Assembly (NCBI RefSeq): GCF_026151205.1
Contig: NC_087073.1
Location: 868,001-932,000 of the forward strand
DNA: 64,000 bases
Source: Bolinopsis microptera
Taxonomy: Eukaryota; Ctenophora; Tentaculata; Lobata; Bolinopsidae
Direction of reading: 5' to 3'
This document shows, piece by piece, positions 43,601-54,700 of the stretch; the first letter of the stretch is position 1, and every line of letters begins with the position of its first letter. A model generated the notes under the pieces. The model did not search any database and had not been told where the DNA came from. It saw nothing but the letters and a program-made list of their open reading frames with translations. Both the position numbers and the translations under genes were made by a program.

Positions 43601-45433
43601 GACAGTCTATTATAGCATCTTCAAAATATTATTGACGTAATATGTTAACGGTCCCTAATACCAGTATTCAAACTGGTGTTAAATTGGCTAGCTGCCATGT
43701 TAAATTGGCTAGCTGCCATGTTAAATTGGCTAGCTGCCATGACACACATATAACAGGACCCTGAAAATTGAGGCCCACAAATTTGTGTAATTTCCTAATT
43801 GGTGTAGGTAACACGAAACTAAGCGTGTACCTCCTCAGTCAGATTTAATTAAGTGCATCATCGGAATACTGTGACTAATTATAATACTGGACTTGATGTT
43901 TGTCTCTTGCTGGTATGTGGCCTGCTGATGTTGATCACAGGCCTCCCGCCTCATACTGATTGTATTAATAAATAAGTGACGAGGTGCACTGTATTATATG
44001 TGTTTAGAGTATGATAGCCACACGGTATAGTAATATGTAATATTAGTAATATGTAGTTTGCTAATGAAACCGTAGGGTCAGTGGTCGTGTACACCAGAGT
44101 GCTGTGTACACCAGAGTGCTGTGGTTGTGTACACCAGAGTGCTGTGTGCACCAGAGTGCTGTGTGCTCAGCTCATTATGCAACATGTCATCTAGACGGGC
44201 GTAAAGGCGTTTTGTGGAACAATAACCTCAAATACTCTGGACGATACGTTTAAATTAGACAATACGACACTACTCCAAATAGTTAGTTTAAATTAGACAA
44301 TACGACACTACTGCAAATAGTTAGAGAAATTCCTTCCGGTGTTAGGATAATTGTTCTTAAATTTGTATCACGTTGGGACAAATCGAATAGAATTTCAACG
44401 TTAGAGCGTTACTGCTATTGGTATCGGTCGCCGAGAATGTTCGTCAAATTTGGTGATGATGCAGCACGGCAAATTGTTGGTTATTTTCAGAGATTACTTA
44501 GTCTGAATAATACCTCTACCGTAAATAATGGTAGTTTAAAGGTGAGTTTTGGCCTAAAGAAGTGAGGACCTAGCTATTTTAGTTCCATAACAGTATTACA
44601 TGGAGTATATTTGAGTCGCCTGCAGTACCATGCGAAAACTGCTCGCATTTCTTTCAATATCTTGTGCATAATCAAGTTATTAAAGAATTTAGAAAATCTG
44701 GAGCAACATGCACACGTTTTTTTCATCCTGCGCGCTCCAAAAGGAAACAATTTCGGCATTATTTTAAGATGTCTAAGACTAAAAACCACAATGGTCATTG
44801 TCGACTGTAACATTTGCGCGTTACGCGCGTTGTTTTGGAAGTATATCGATCAGATGATGAGACATTTTATCCTCAGTCTTGGACGAGAACGGTATCGATA
44901 AGAAGACGATGAAATTTTTGCGGAAGAAAGTATGCCAGATCAAACGATGTGCTGATGGGTACAGGGCCATAGAGCTATCTGCAGATGTACGTACCGTGCA
45001 GCTAGTTATCTACAATGTAAATTCAATGCTTTGACAAACTGGTAATAATTCAGTCGTTGTGTTGAAACTTATAATTTTGTTAGACAAACTTTTTATCTTC
45101 AGAAAGTTGGCTACAGGCATGACGCGGTAACTGGCAAACAGTGGCTTTTACAGGCTAAGAGAGAGCGGTCAGTTTTTTGAGATAATCTTCCTAAACTTTT
45201 GTACATAATTCATATTCCTTTTTTCATTATCTTAGCTAGCAGCTAGTGTATCCTTCAGTCTTGTAATTTGACGGTTTGTATGTAATTTTAGGACACTGAT
45301 GCGTTGGTCGACCAACAAGAACGCAAAGATCTGTGTGCCATGGAAGAAGTGTCCGGATGATGTCTTGATTCAGTTAGGACTACTTGCAAAACAACCCAGA
45401 AGACGGAAACAGAGTAGGACTCTAATTTTATGA
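40672..45433 (+). CDS. Unrecognised multi-exon gene, 3' portion
   Basis: Plus-strand exons are 40672-40862, about 44287-44530 (an alternative donor is at 44541), 44877-44986, 45103-45167 and 45292-45433, ending in TGA. With the donor at 44530 all phases agree and give about 249 residues. The first exon is very basic (RKVMTIRRKRKKKNIPNK), consistent with a nuclear localisation signal. The second encodes a probably folded region with IVREIPSGVRIIVLKFVSRW and MFVKFGDDAARQIVGYFQRL. Later exons read MKFLRKKVCQIKRCADGYRA, KVGYRHDAVTGKQWLLQAKR and STNKNAKICVPWKKC, and finish with basic KQPRRRKQSR. I do not recognise the family. It could be the 3' part of the zinc-finger gene, but no exon chain linking them was found. 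The exon ending at 40862 is followed directly by a minisatellite that copies its last bases and donor. Confidence 0.6.
40853..42085. repeat. 21/24-bp minisatellite carrying copies of an exon end and donor
   Basis: About 57 units of TTATTTGTAAGTAGTCACTA plus G. About ten are the 24-bp variant TTATCAACAGTAAGTAGTCA plus CTAG, which equals the end of the exon at 40862 (TTATCAACA) plus its donor (GTAAGT). A minus-strand frame of about 470 codons is a period artefact. Confidence 0.96.
42725..43085. repeat. Scattered GTTACCATAGTTACACTACTA units
   Basis: Loose copies of ACTAGTTACCATAGTTACAC occur singly at 42725-42780 and as a short array at 42900-43085. It belongs to the GTTAC family of repeats seen throughout the window. 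Confidence 0.8.
43222..43605. repeat. 46-bp minisatellite
   Basis: Just over eight copies of a 46-bp unit made of two related halves, CCTAACGGACACCATCCTAG and CCTAACGGACACTGTTGACT, so it is itself an old dimer. Confidence 0.95.
43675..43741. repeat. 21-bp direct repeat, three copies
   Basis: Three copies of TTAAATTGGCTAGCTGCCAT plus G. Confidence 0.95.
44249..44324. repeat. 37-bp tandem duplication at an acceptor
   Basis: TTTAAATTAGACAATACGAC and the following bases to CAAATAGTTAG occur twice with one substitution. The end of the first copy (CCAAATAGTTAG) is the acceptor proposed for the exon starting at 44287, so the exon start lies inside a duplicated acceptor. Confidence 0.85.
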
Positions 45434-45462
45434 TGACGATTGTTGCAAAATGTAGCTTTATA

Positions 45463-45560
45463 TAAAGTATAGTGTTACTTTATATAAAGTATAGTGTTAC
45501 TTTATATAAAGTATAGTGTTACTTTATATAAAGTATAGTGTTACTTTATATATAGCTATA
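45463..45560. repeat. 22-bp direct repeat, four copies
   Basis: Four copies of GTTACTTTATATAAAGTATA plus GT just downstream of the stop codon of the unrecognised plus-strand gene. Confidence 0.93.
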
Positions 45561-46205
45561 CTATATATAGTGTGTAAATAGACAGTTTTATTTAAATTTT
45601 ACTTGATAGAAGTGACCTTAGTAAATAGTAGACGAATGCTTCTCTTTGCTTTGAATCAATTTTACATTTAATTTGTTTCTTTTATCAGATATATTTATTG
45701 GAATATGTTAAGGTTTTAGGATTGAATTTTATTGGCAACAGGATATAGGTTGAGTCCTTTTTTATTGGATGTGAGTGCATTAAATTCCTGATCGCCAGCT
45801 AATCAAGCAGAATTGTGGGTCTTTGTTCATTTTCTTTATTTATGTAGATTTATTTCATGCAGCCTTTCATTGTTCATTATTAGTTCTATTGACGATTATC
45901 CTTAAATTTTATGTAACAACGATTTATTTAGTTTACGATTTGTCAAACAAATTATGCTCAACAAAACGCTCATAGTTCGTTCACGTAATACGTGGTTAAA
46001 TGAGGGGTACGTAATGACAATGGTGTTAAATAGGCCAACAACTGGTTTATCACGTAACATGTGAACCATCCTACGAGGTTTATATATAATGCCCATAAAC
46101 GATAATAGGCTGTGATGATGATAAGCACTTGCCCTCATTGCTAGAAATAAAATCCAGTCCACGGTGAACTTTGCCACACCACACGTTGCATGTCACTTTT
46201 TAACA
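45561..46205. other. Unique AT-rich intergenic stretch
   Basis: A minus-strand frame of 91 codons at 45902-46177 has no recognisable domain. Nothing else seen. Confidence 0.45.
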
Positions 46206-48204
46206 GAAACTACAAGGACATAACTGCAGTCCACCAGCTGGTACAAGGTGAACTAGTTAACTGCAGTCCACCAGCTGGTACAAGGTGAACCGGTTAACTG
46301 CAGTCCACCAGCTGGTACAAGGTGAACCGGTTAACTGCAGTCCACCAGCTGGTACAAGGTGAACCGGTTAACTGCAGTCCACCAGCTGGTACAAGGTGAA
46401 CCGGTTAACTGCAGTCCACCAGCTGGTACAAGGTGAACCGGTTAACTGCAGTCCACCAGCTGGTACAAGGTGAACCGGTTAACTGCAGTCCACCAGCTGG
46501 TACAAGGTGAACCGGTTAACTGCAGTCCACCAGCTGGTACAAGGTGAACCGGTTAACTGCAGTCCACCAGCTGGTACAAGGTGAACCGGTTAACTGCAGT
46601 CCACCAGCTGGTACAAGGTGAACCGGTTAACTGCAGTCCACCAGCTGGTACAAGGTGAACCGGTTAACTGCAGTCCACCAGCTGGTACAAGGTGAACCGG
46701 TTAACTGCAGTCCACCAGCTGGTACAAGGTGAACCGGTTAACTGCAGTCCACCAGCTGGTACAAGGTGAACCGGTTAACTGCAGTCCACCAGCTGGTACA
46801 AGGTGAACCGGTTAACTGCAGTCCACCAGCTGGTACAAGGTGAACCGGTTAACTGCAGTCCACCAGCTGGTACAAGGTGAACCGGTTAACTGCAGTCCAC
46901 CAGCTGGTACAAGGTGAACCGGTTAACTGCAGTCCACCAGCTGGTACAAGGTGAACCGGTTAACTGCAGTCCACCAGCTGGTACAAGGTGAACCGGTTAA
47001 CTGCAGTCCACCAGCTGGTACAAGGTGAACCGGTTAACTGCAGTCCACCAGCTGGTACAAGGTGAACCGGTTAACTGCAGTCCACCAGCTGGTACAAGGT
47101 GAACCGGTTAACTGCAGTCCACCAGCTGGTACAAGGTGAACCGGTTAACTGCAGTCCACCAGCTGGTACAAGGTGAACCGGTTAACTGCAGTCCACCAGC
47201 TGGTACAAGGTGAACCGGTTAACTGCAGTCCACCAGCTGGTACAAGGTGAACCGGTTAACTGCAGTCCACCAGCTGGTACAAGGTGAACCGGTTAACTGC
47301 AGTCCACCAGCTGGTACAAGGTGAACCGGTTAACTGCAGTCCACCAGCTGGTACAAGGTGAACCGGTTAACTGCAGTCCACCAGCTGGTACAAGGTGAAC
47401 CGGTTAACTGCAGTCCACCAGCTGGTACAAGGTGAACCGGTTAACTGCAGTCCACCAGCTGGTACAAGGTGAACCAGTTAACTGCAGTCCACCAGCTGGT
47501 ACAAGGTGAACCGGTTAACTGCAGTCCACCAGCTGGTACAAGGTGAACCGGTTAACTGCAGTCCACCAGCTGGTACAAGGTGAACCGGTTAACTGCAGTC
47601 CACCAGCTGGTACAAGGTGAACCGGTTAACTGCAGTCCACCAGCTGGTACAAGGTGAACCGGTTAACTGCAGTCCACCAGCTGGTACAAGGTGAACCGGT
47701 TAACTGCAGTCCACCAGCTGGTACAAGGTGAACCGGTTAACTGCAGTCCACCAGCTGGTACAAGGTGAACCGGTTAACTGCAGTCCACCAGCTGGTACAA
47801 GGTGAACCGGTTAACTGCAGTCCACCAGCTGGTACAAGGTGAACCGGTTAACTGCAGTCCACCAGCTGGTACAAGGTGAACCGGTTAACTGCAGTCCACC
47901 AGCTGGTACAAGGTGAACCGGTTAACTGCAGTCCACCAGCTGGTACAAGGTGAACCGGTTAACTGCAGTCCACCAGCTGGTACAAGGTGAACCGGTTAAC
48001 TGCAGTCCACCAGCTGGTACAAGGTGAACCGGTTAACTGCAGTCCACCAGCTGGTACAAGGTGAACCAGTTAACTGCAGTCCACCAGCTGGTACAAGGTG
48101 AACCAGTTAACTGCAGTCCACCAGCTGGTACAAGGTGAACCAGTTAACTGCAGTCCACCAGCTGGTACAAGGTGAACCAGTTAACTGCAGTCCACCAGCT
48201 GGAT
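46206..48204. repeat. 37-bp satellite, about 54 near-identical units
   Basis: The unit is TAACTGCAGTCCACCAGCTG followed by GTACAAGGTGAACCGGT. Almost all units are identical. A few at both ends have AACCAGTT or AACTAGTT instead of AACCGGTT, the usual pattern of edge units escaping homogenisation. Confidence 0.97.
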
Positions 48205-48911
48205 TTAGGAGCTACTGAGGCACATTATATTATTAATATTATGGATACGACGCGGGCACGGAGCATGCAATTTCGTATCGAATCATCTCGTAACCAATAC
48301 GTCGCGCGCTTATTTTACACACTGATAGTACGATAGACTTTTGATGATATAATGTCGTCGCGGCTTACCTAAATACATGTTAGCGGGGGAAGCTAACGTG
48401 GCGATTTGTTGATCGTTTAATTATTCAGAGTTTTATAACAGATTGTGTACACGTAGTAAATGGTCGATACTACTTTAGTTAATGGACCAGCTGTTTCCAA
48501 GGAGAAAGTTTAACTGTGGAGTGTGTGTGGTATATTCAGCTGCCTAAAATCAGTCTGTTTCTGAGAAGTTCGGTAGAGGGAAGAATGAGGCTAATTTAGG
48601 AGGAATAGGAAGATTTGTAGTTACACTACTAGTTACCTGGTTACTAGTGTAGGTTACCATGGTAACTATAAAGATTTGTCTCCTGAATGTAGAGTATCTC
48701 ACAGTAGATCAAGGTTTTATTTCTACCGTATAATTTATGAAAACACGAAAAATCAAGACTCAGATTCTAATGACGATTCCCATGAAATATTTAAAATAAA
48801 GTTACAATCAAATGTGTCTGATAAAAGTTAAATAAACATCCTGGAGTTTGAGGTACTAGATACTAATAAACATAATTACAATTTAACATCATATCAGATG
48901 TTTTTACAGTC
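48205..48911. other. Intergenic region with one GGTTAC patch
   Basis: Nothing coding. A short patch at about 48620-48667 reads ACTAGTTACCTGGTTACTAG and relatives. Confidence 0.5.
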
Positions 48912-49234
48912 TTAATTCTTCTTATTCTTTTTCTTTTGTTTAACAGCAAGTTTGGCTCTGTTCCAACTATACATCTTATAACCAACGAACCCTGTAAATA
49001 ATAATTTGTTATATCAAAGTAGAAAAGTAAAAACTGTTAAAAATTAATAAGATTTAACATCATTATTTAATATTTTGATGTTATAAATCATCATCGATAT
49101 AATACCAAGAAACAACATTTAAAATGAACAGTAAATTCCTCACCAAACATTGCAAGAACAACAATGGCAGGAAGAACAAACACAGCCGGGTTATACTGCT
49201 GACCAAACAGCCGGTCTCCACCTATTTCAACCAT
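48912..49234 (-). CDS. Small single-pass membrane protein, two exons, 56 aa
   Basis: Minus-strand exons 49234-49144 and 48991-48912 join in phase (TTT G|GG TTC) into 56 residues. A short polar N terminus (MVEIGGDRLFGQQYNP) is followed by a membrane segment at about residues 18-33 (VFVLPAIVVLAMFGFVGY), then KMYSWNRAKLAVKQ and a lysine-rich end KKKNKKN. The positive-inside pattern puts the C terminus in the cytosol. The GxKMY...K-rich end recalls SMIM11, but the N-terminal half does not, so I leave it unnamed. Donor GTGAGG and acceptor TTTACAG are acceptable. Confidence 0.68.
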
Positions 49235-49562
49235 CTTGCCCTTAAATTAGATGAAACATTATTGTGTGGGAAATATACCAGATTACCAGCATTTTATTAA
49301 TATAAATTGAATATGTGAGCTATAGGAGTAAACAAGCAATGAGCAGTATTTAAGATGAAGCGATCAATAAAATTGCCACTCCGAGCCAGGGTATGAGCGT
49401 TATCACTGAGTCAGATCTAGTCTCATTAGACGGTCACGTGAAAAAACATAAGCTGTTTCAATTTCATTGGATTTCAGTAAACGATCAATCAAATCAAGTG
49501 ACTACCCAAGTAAAAATAATCACGTGACACACTGCCCTGTACGGGAACCTAAAATAGCTGGG

Positions 49563-50632
49563 CCTAGCTGTTAGAGGGCTGTTAGGGGGCTGTTAGGGGG
49601 CTGTTAGGGGGCTATTAGGGGGGCTGTTAGGGGGCTGTTAGAGGGCTGTTAGAGGGCTGTTAGAGGGCTGTTAGAGGGCTGTTAGAGGGCTGTTAGAGGG
49701 CTATTAGGGGAGCTGTTAGGGGGCTGTTAGGGGGCTGTTAGAGGGCTGTTAGAGGGCTGTTAGGGGGCTGTTAGGGGGCTGTTAGAGGGCTGTTAGGGGG
49801 CTGTTAGAGGGCTGTTAGGGGGCTGTTAGAGGGCTGTTAGGGGGCTGTTAGAGGGCTGTTAGAGGGCTGTTAGGGGGGCTGTTTGAGGGCTGTTAGGGGG
49901 CTGTTAGGGGGCTGTTAGAGAGCTGTTAGGGGGCTGTTAGGGGGCTGTTAGAGGGCTGTTAGGGGGCTGTTAGAGGATTGTTAGGGGGCTGTTAGAGGGC
50001 TGTTAGGGGGCTGTTAGGGGGCTGTTAGAGGGCTGTTAGGGGGCTGTTAGGGGCTGTTAGGGGGCTGTTAGAGAGCTGTTAGAGGGCTGTTAGGGGGCTG
50101 TTAGAGGGCTGTTAGGGGGCTGTTAGAGGGCTGTTAGGGGGCTGTTAGGGGGCTGTTAGGGGGCTGTTAAAGGGCTGTTAGAGGGCTGTTAGGGGGCTGT
50201 TAGGGGGCTGTTAGGGGGCTGTTAAAGGGCTGTTAGAGGGCTGTTAGGGGGCTGTTAGAGGATTGTTAGGGGGCTGTTAGAGGGCTGTTAGGGGGCTGTT
50301 AGGGGGCTGTTAGAGGGCTGTTAGGGGGCTGTTAGAGGATTGTTAGGGGGCTGTTAGGGGGCTGTTAGAGGGCTGTTAGGCGGCTGTTAGGGGGCTGTTA
50401 GAGGGCTGTTAGGGGGCTGTTAGGGGGCTGTTAGAGGGCTGTTAGAGGGCTGTTAGGGGCTGTTAGAGGGCTGTTAGGGGGCTGTTAGGGGGCTGTTAGA
50501 GGGCTGTTAGAGGGCTGTTAGGGGGCTGTTAGGGGGCTGTTAGGGGGGCTGTTAGAGGGCTGTTAGGGGGCTGTTAGGGGGGCTGTTAGGGGGCTGTTAG
50601 GGGGCTGTTAGAGGGCTGTTAGGGGGCTGTTG
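49563..50632. repeat. 11-bp G-rich minisatellite (CTGTTAGGGGG)
   Basis: About 97 units alternating CTGTTAGGGGG and CTGTTAGAGGG, with a few TTAAAGG, TTAGAGA and TTAGAGGATT variants. Each unit contains TTAGGG or a near match, and runs of G recur every 11 bases on the plus strand. Confidence 0.97.
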
Positions 50633-50639
50633 TATCTAT

Positions 50640-51045
50640 TTGCTGCGCTGAAACCCTGATGTGAAATACAAACATGTACAAAAGCTATGGTCTTTACATT
50701 TACCTCGCTATGTCAAAGTACGTACCTGAATAAGCTTGTTTAATGATAAAATGGTCAAACTTCAAAGAATGAGTAGTCAATCAGTGAAACAAGCAGTTCA
50801 TAAAATTTGATAAAAATCAATTATCATAAATAAATCATCTATTTAACAAAAGTGTCCATCATACAAAACAAATTGTTGACAAAATGCTGGTCAAATATAA
50901 ACATTAATTTAGAACAATTAGCCAGTTTGACAAGGTATCATAATAACATGTGACAGACCCGACAGCTGGAGCCCGGAGCAGGGACTGAACGAGGTCAACT
51001 CGATGAAACATTGCAACACAAGATAAGGCAGATAACTGTTTAGTC
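50640..51045. other. Unique AT-rich spacer
   Basis: Nothing recognised. Confidence 0.45.
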
Positions 51046-51738
51046 ACCAGCACACGTGACACCCTGTCACATGACACACTACCCTGTCACGTGACCCACT
51101 ACCCTGTCACGTGACACACTACCCTGTCACGTGACCCACTACCCTGTCACGTGACCCACTACCCTGTCACGTGACCCACTACCCTGTCACGTGACACACT
51201 ACCCTGTCACGTGACTCACTACCCTGTCACGTGACACACTACCCTGTCACGTGACACACTACCCTGTCACGTGACCCACTACCCTGTCACGTGACACCCT
51301 ACCCTGTCACGTGACTCACTACCCTGTCACGTGACACAATACCCTGTCACGTGACCCACCACCCTGTCACGTGACACACTACCCTGTCACGTGACACCCT
51401 GTCACGTGACACCCTACCCTGTCACGTGACTCACTACCCTGTCACGTGACACACTACCCTGTCACGTGACCCACTACCCTGTCACGTGACCCACTACCCT
51501 GTCACGTGACCCACTACCCTGTCACGTGACACCCTGTCACGTGACCCACTACCCTGTCACGTGACACAATACCCTGTCACGTGACACACTACCCTGTCAC
51601 GTGACCCACTACCCTGTCACGTGACACCCTGTCACGTGACCCACTACCCTGTCACGTGACACCCTGTCACGTGACACACTACCCTGTCACGTGACCCACT
51701 ACCCTGTCACGTGACACACTACCCTGTCACGTGACTCA
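51046..51738. repeat. 20-bp array of GTCACGTGAC palindromes
   Basis: About 35 units of CTGTCACGTGACACACTACC with variation mainly at the two bases after GTGAC. The palindrome itself is almost invariant. It ends about six bases from the STRAP stop codon and so probably lies in the STRAP 3' UTR or immediate flank. Confidence 0.97.
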
Positions 51739-51743
51739 CGTCA

Positions 51744-54700
51744 TTAGCTCATAACAAACTCTTGGTTAGCCGGGCTGTTGTTAGTAAGGTCTGGGCATTG
51801 CCACAGTCCATATGTTTTACCAACACAGTTCTGCCAGAGACGGATGGTGCCGTCTTCGCTGCCTGACGCGTACAGCTCTCCGTCCGGGGAGTATCGGATA
51901 CAGTGGACCGGACCGAAGTGTTTCTTGTAGGACTCTAGTACCCGCCCTGTCTCTATACTCACTTTGTAAACGTATAGGTCTTCTCCCCCGCACACGAAAT
52001 ATCTCTGAGGTTGTTACTTGTTAGTTACCACTAGTTACCACTAGTTACCACTAGTTACCACTAGTTACCACTAGTTACCACTAGTTACCACTAGTTACCA
52101 CTAGTTACAATATCTCTGAGGTTTTTAGTGAGCATTGTTAGAGTATGTCATAGTCAAAGTGGAAATTTCCAAAGTTGATTAAGAATACGAGTAAAGGAGT
52201 AACTATCAAGATTTCAGAATCTTTTGCTGCCCATATTTTAAGTGGTGCCACAAGTACAATTAAATAACTTCGAGTTGGTGGAGGGAGGACACCCCTAGTA
52301 GAAACAGGGAGGACGGAGGTACATGACATGTACCACTTCGCTGGAGTGGTCAATTAAAGTGACTGCAGGTGTGCGGAGTACTGTTATTACTGCGGAGTAC
52401 TGTTATTACTTTCCAAAAGTTAAGGCTATTTCGAAGGTGCAGACTGCAGGAGCAAGGAAGAAAAAAGCATTTTCGTCGGGAATGGTGATATATTTCTTAG
52501 CGAAGGCAACGGTCAAGTCTACCGATTTTTGGGGTTTGGACAAAATTGAAGATGTAAAGTAATCGCTTTTTTTCTCAACACTTATTTTACTTCGGACATT
52601 CCAACAGCCTCATTGTTACACAAGTGTGTAACCAGCCAATTACAGGAAGCCGAAGGATTCAATTATACATTAGGCCAGTGACGGTTAAGGTAGTGTGTAC
52701 CATACTTTCTTCGCCCGAGACTTTGCTGCAATGGGCAGCTCCTCATTTAACCCTCACACCCGATTTCTCGAGTATTTGGCTGAGTGGACCGGGGGGCTGC
52801 ATAGACCACTCAGGATCCTTAGCTGAGCGTCGATGACGCTCACCCCACGGCTAGTGACAGAGTCGGGAATCGAACCTGGTACCTCAAGCAATACCAGGCG
52901 GATTAACCAACTGAGCCACTAAGCCGGATTAAAAAATGCCGCGAATATAGCGACGTCGCCAATTTATTGGTTCGGTATGTTGTTGGTTCGACATTCCAAG
53001 TTTTACAGTATGCGTAATTCTATTGCGGCCCCCTAAATCAATTAAACTCATATTTATGGATAATGCAGCGAAATATGATATTATGATAATATGGTAATAT
53101 TTCTCACCTTAAATTATAAAACTCCTCAATACATTTTTTTCTGTTCTCGGTTCCCGCTTGCAGTTTTAACTTGGTTACATTTGTAACTATTGTGTAAATG
53201 TAAAATCGGATCGTTTCGTTATCTTTAGTGGCTGCATCATAATGGAAAAAATTTCGCGGACTATAAACTCGTCAGAGATTCCAGAAGAGCTGTTTATTTT
53301 CAAGACTCATTTAACTTTCATTGAAAAAGGTTGGCTTCCATTGGACGGAAACGTGGTCGTGGAATCTTTTCAATCGTCAACGGGACAAATTTATTCTAGC
53401 ATCATTCACCACGAAGATGAAAAGAAAATTATTATAAAAATTGACTTTTACATCGATGATAATGCTACCTTGAAGGATATCGACCTTTTCTTAAATAAAG
53501 TCCTGAGTGGTAAGAATGAGTCAAATTTCGGTGAATGGTTCGTTATGAATTTCCAGACGAGATATTTTGATTACATCGTCACGGGTGTTAACCAAAGACT
53601 TGGTTTCCACTTTGAAGGAGACCCCACAAAGTGGAACCACAACTTGTTCGCTGCTCCCGCATCAAAACCTGACCAAATTTCTGTACCACAAGGCTATATA
53701 CTTGGCCCACTGCTAGAGGGCCATACTGCGGTCATTACGACTCAGTGGGCTTTGGATATTGGATTCAAAAACAAAGACGATAGTACTCTTCACTCGATGG
53801 TATTGGCAGAGATTACTCAAAGACCGTGCTTTGGGATTTTCTCTCAAAGTGATCCAGCGACTCCGATTGCATGGCTTACTGTAAATGGTGGGGGAAGTGT
53901 AGGGAAGTTGCATGTAAAGGAGAGTCACAGAAGAAGAGGGTTAGCTAGAATACTCGTAAGACATACTCTGAAGACAATTCAGGACATCCATGGAGTGGAA
54001 TGTCGTGTACATTCTTGTGCCAAAAAGGACAATACTGCGTCTATGGGCTTGTTTCTATCAGAAGGTTGGCAACTTCAACCCTTTAACTACAAAATTATAC
54101 TTTTCCGTAAGACTGAAGTTTCTGGGCTATGATCTCAACTCAATGTAAACTTTGATAAGAAATTGGACTTCTGACAGTTGGGCGGAAAATTATTACCTAG
54201 CATTTGATTCAAAATTTTAATATTATCAGATAACCAACATTTTTTCTTTGTAATACATTTTATTAATAGAAACCGATCAATGCTCATAATCGTGTCTCAC
54301 AGTATGAATATTTCAAGTCACGTGATCAGGAGAGCACTGTCATTAAAACTACAGATAGGAATTATCGTGCCATTTTATGATTAAATTTGAACAATTTGAA
54401 CTTCACTTGTGCAGTTGGCCGGGTACTTGGAACTCACAATTGTCACATCACCTTTACTCTGACAGTACATCTAGGATAGCATCCAAATTAGACTCCACTA
54501 TCGAGGAGCTTGTAACTGGATTAATATGGAGTCACCAGAGAGAAACGCAAACGTTCTAAACATTGAAAACAGTGTTCAAATAACATTGACCACCACAGTG
54601 CACTAATGCTGTCTTCAGCTGGGGATGATGTTGTGAAGTGCACTAATGCCGGGGGGAGGGACCTTTTCTCGGCAACAATAGCAAGGTTAGGGTGGGTACC

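Noticed and set aside
46206..48204. CRISPR-like regular array
   Set aside because: Units are directly adjacent with no unique spacers and the genome is eukaryotic. The same applies to the other regular arrays in the window.
49563..50632. A chromosome end or true interstitial telomere
   Set aside because: The 11-bp unit is not the pure TTAGGG repeat and unique genes continue on both sides.
52860..52930. tRNA gene
   Set aside because: A and B boxes are present, but the stems do not form a proper cloverleaf and the homologous sequence continues as a SINE body.
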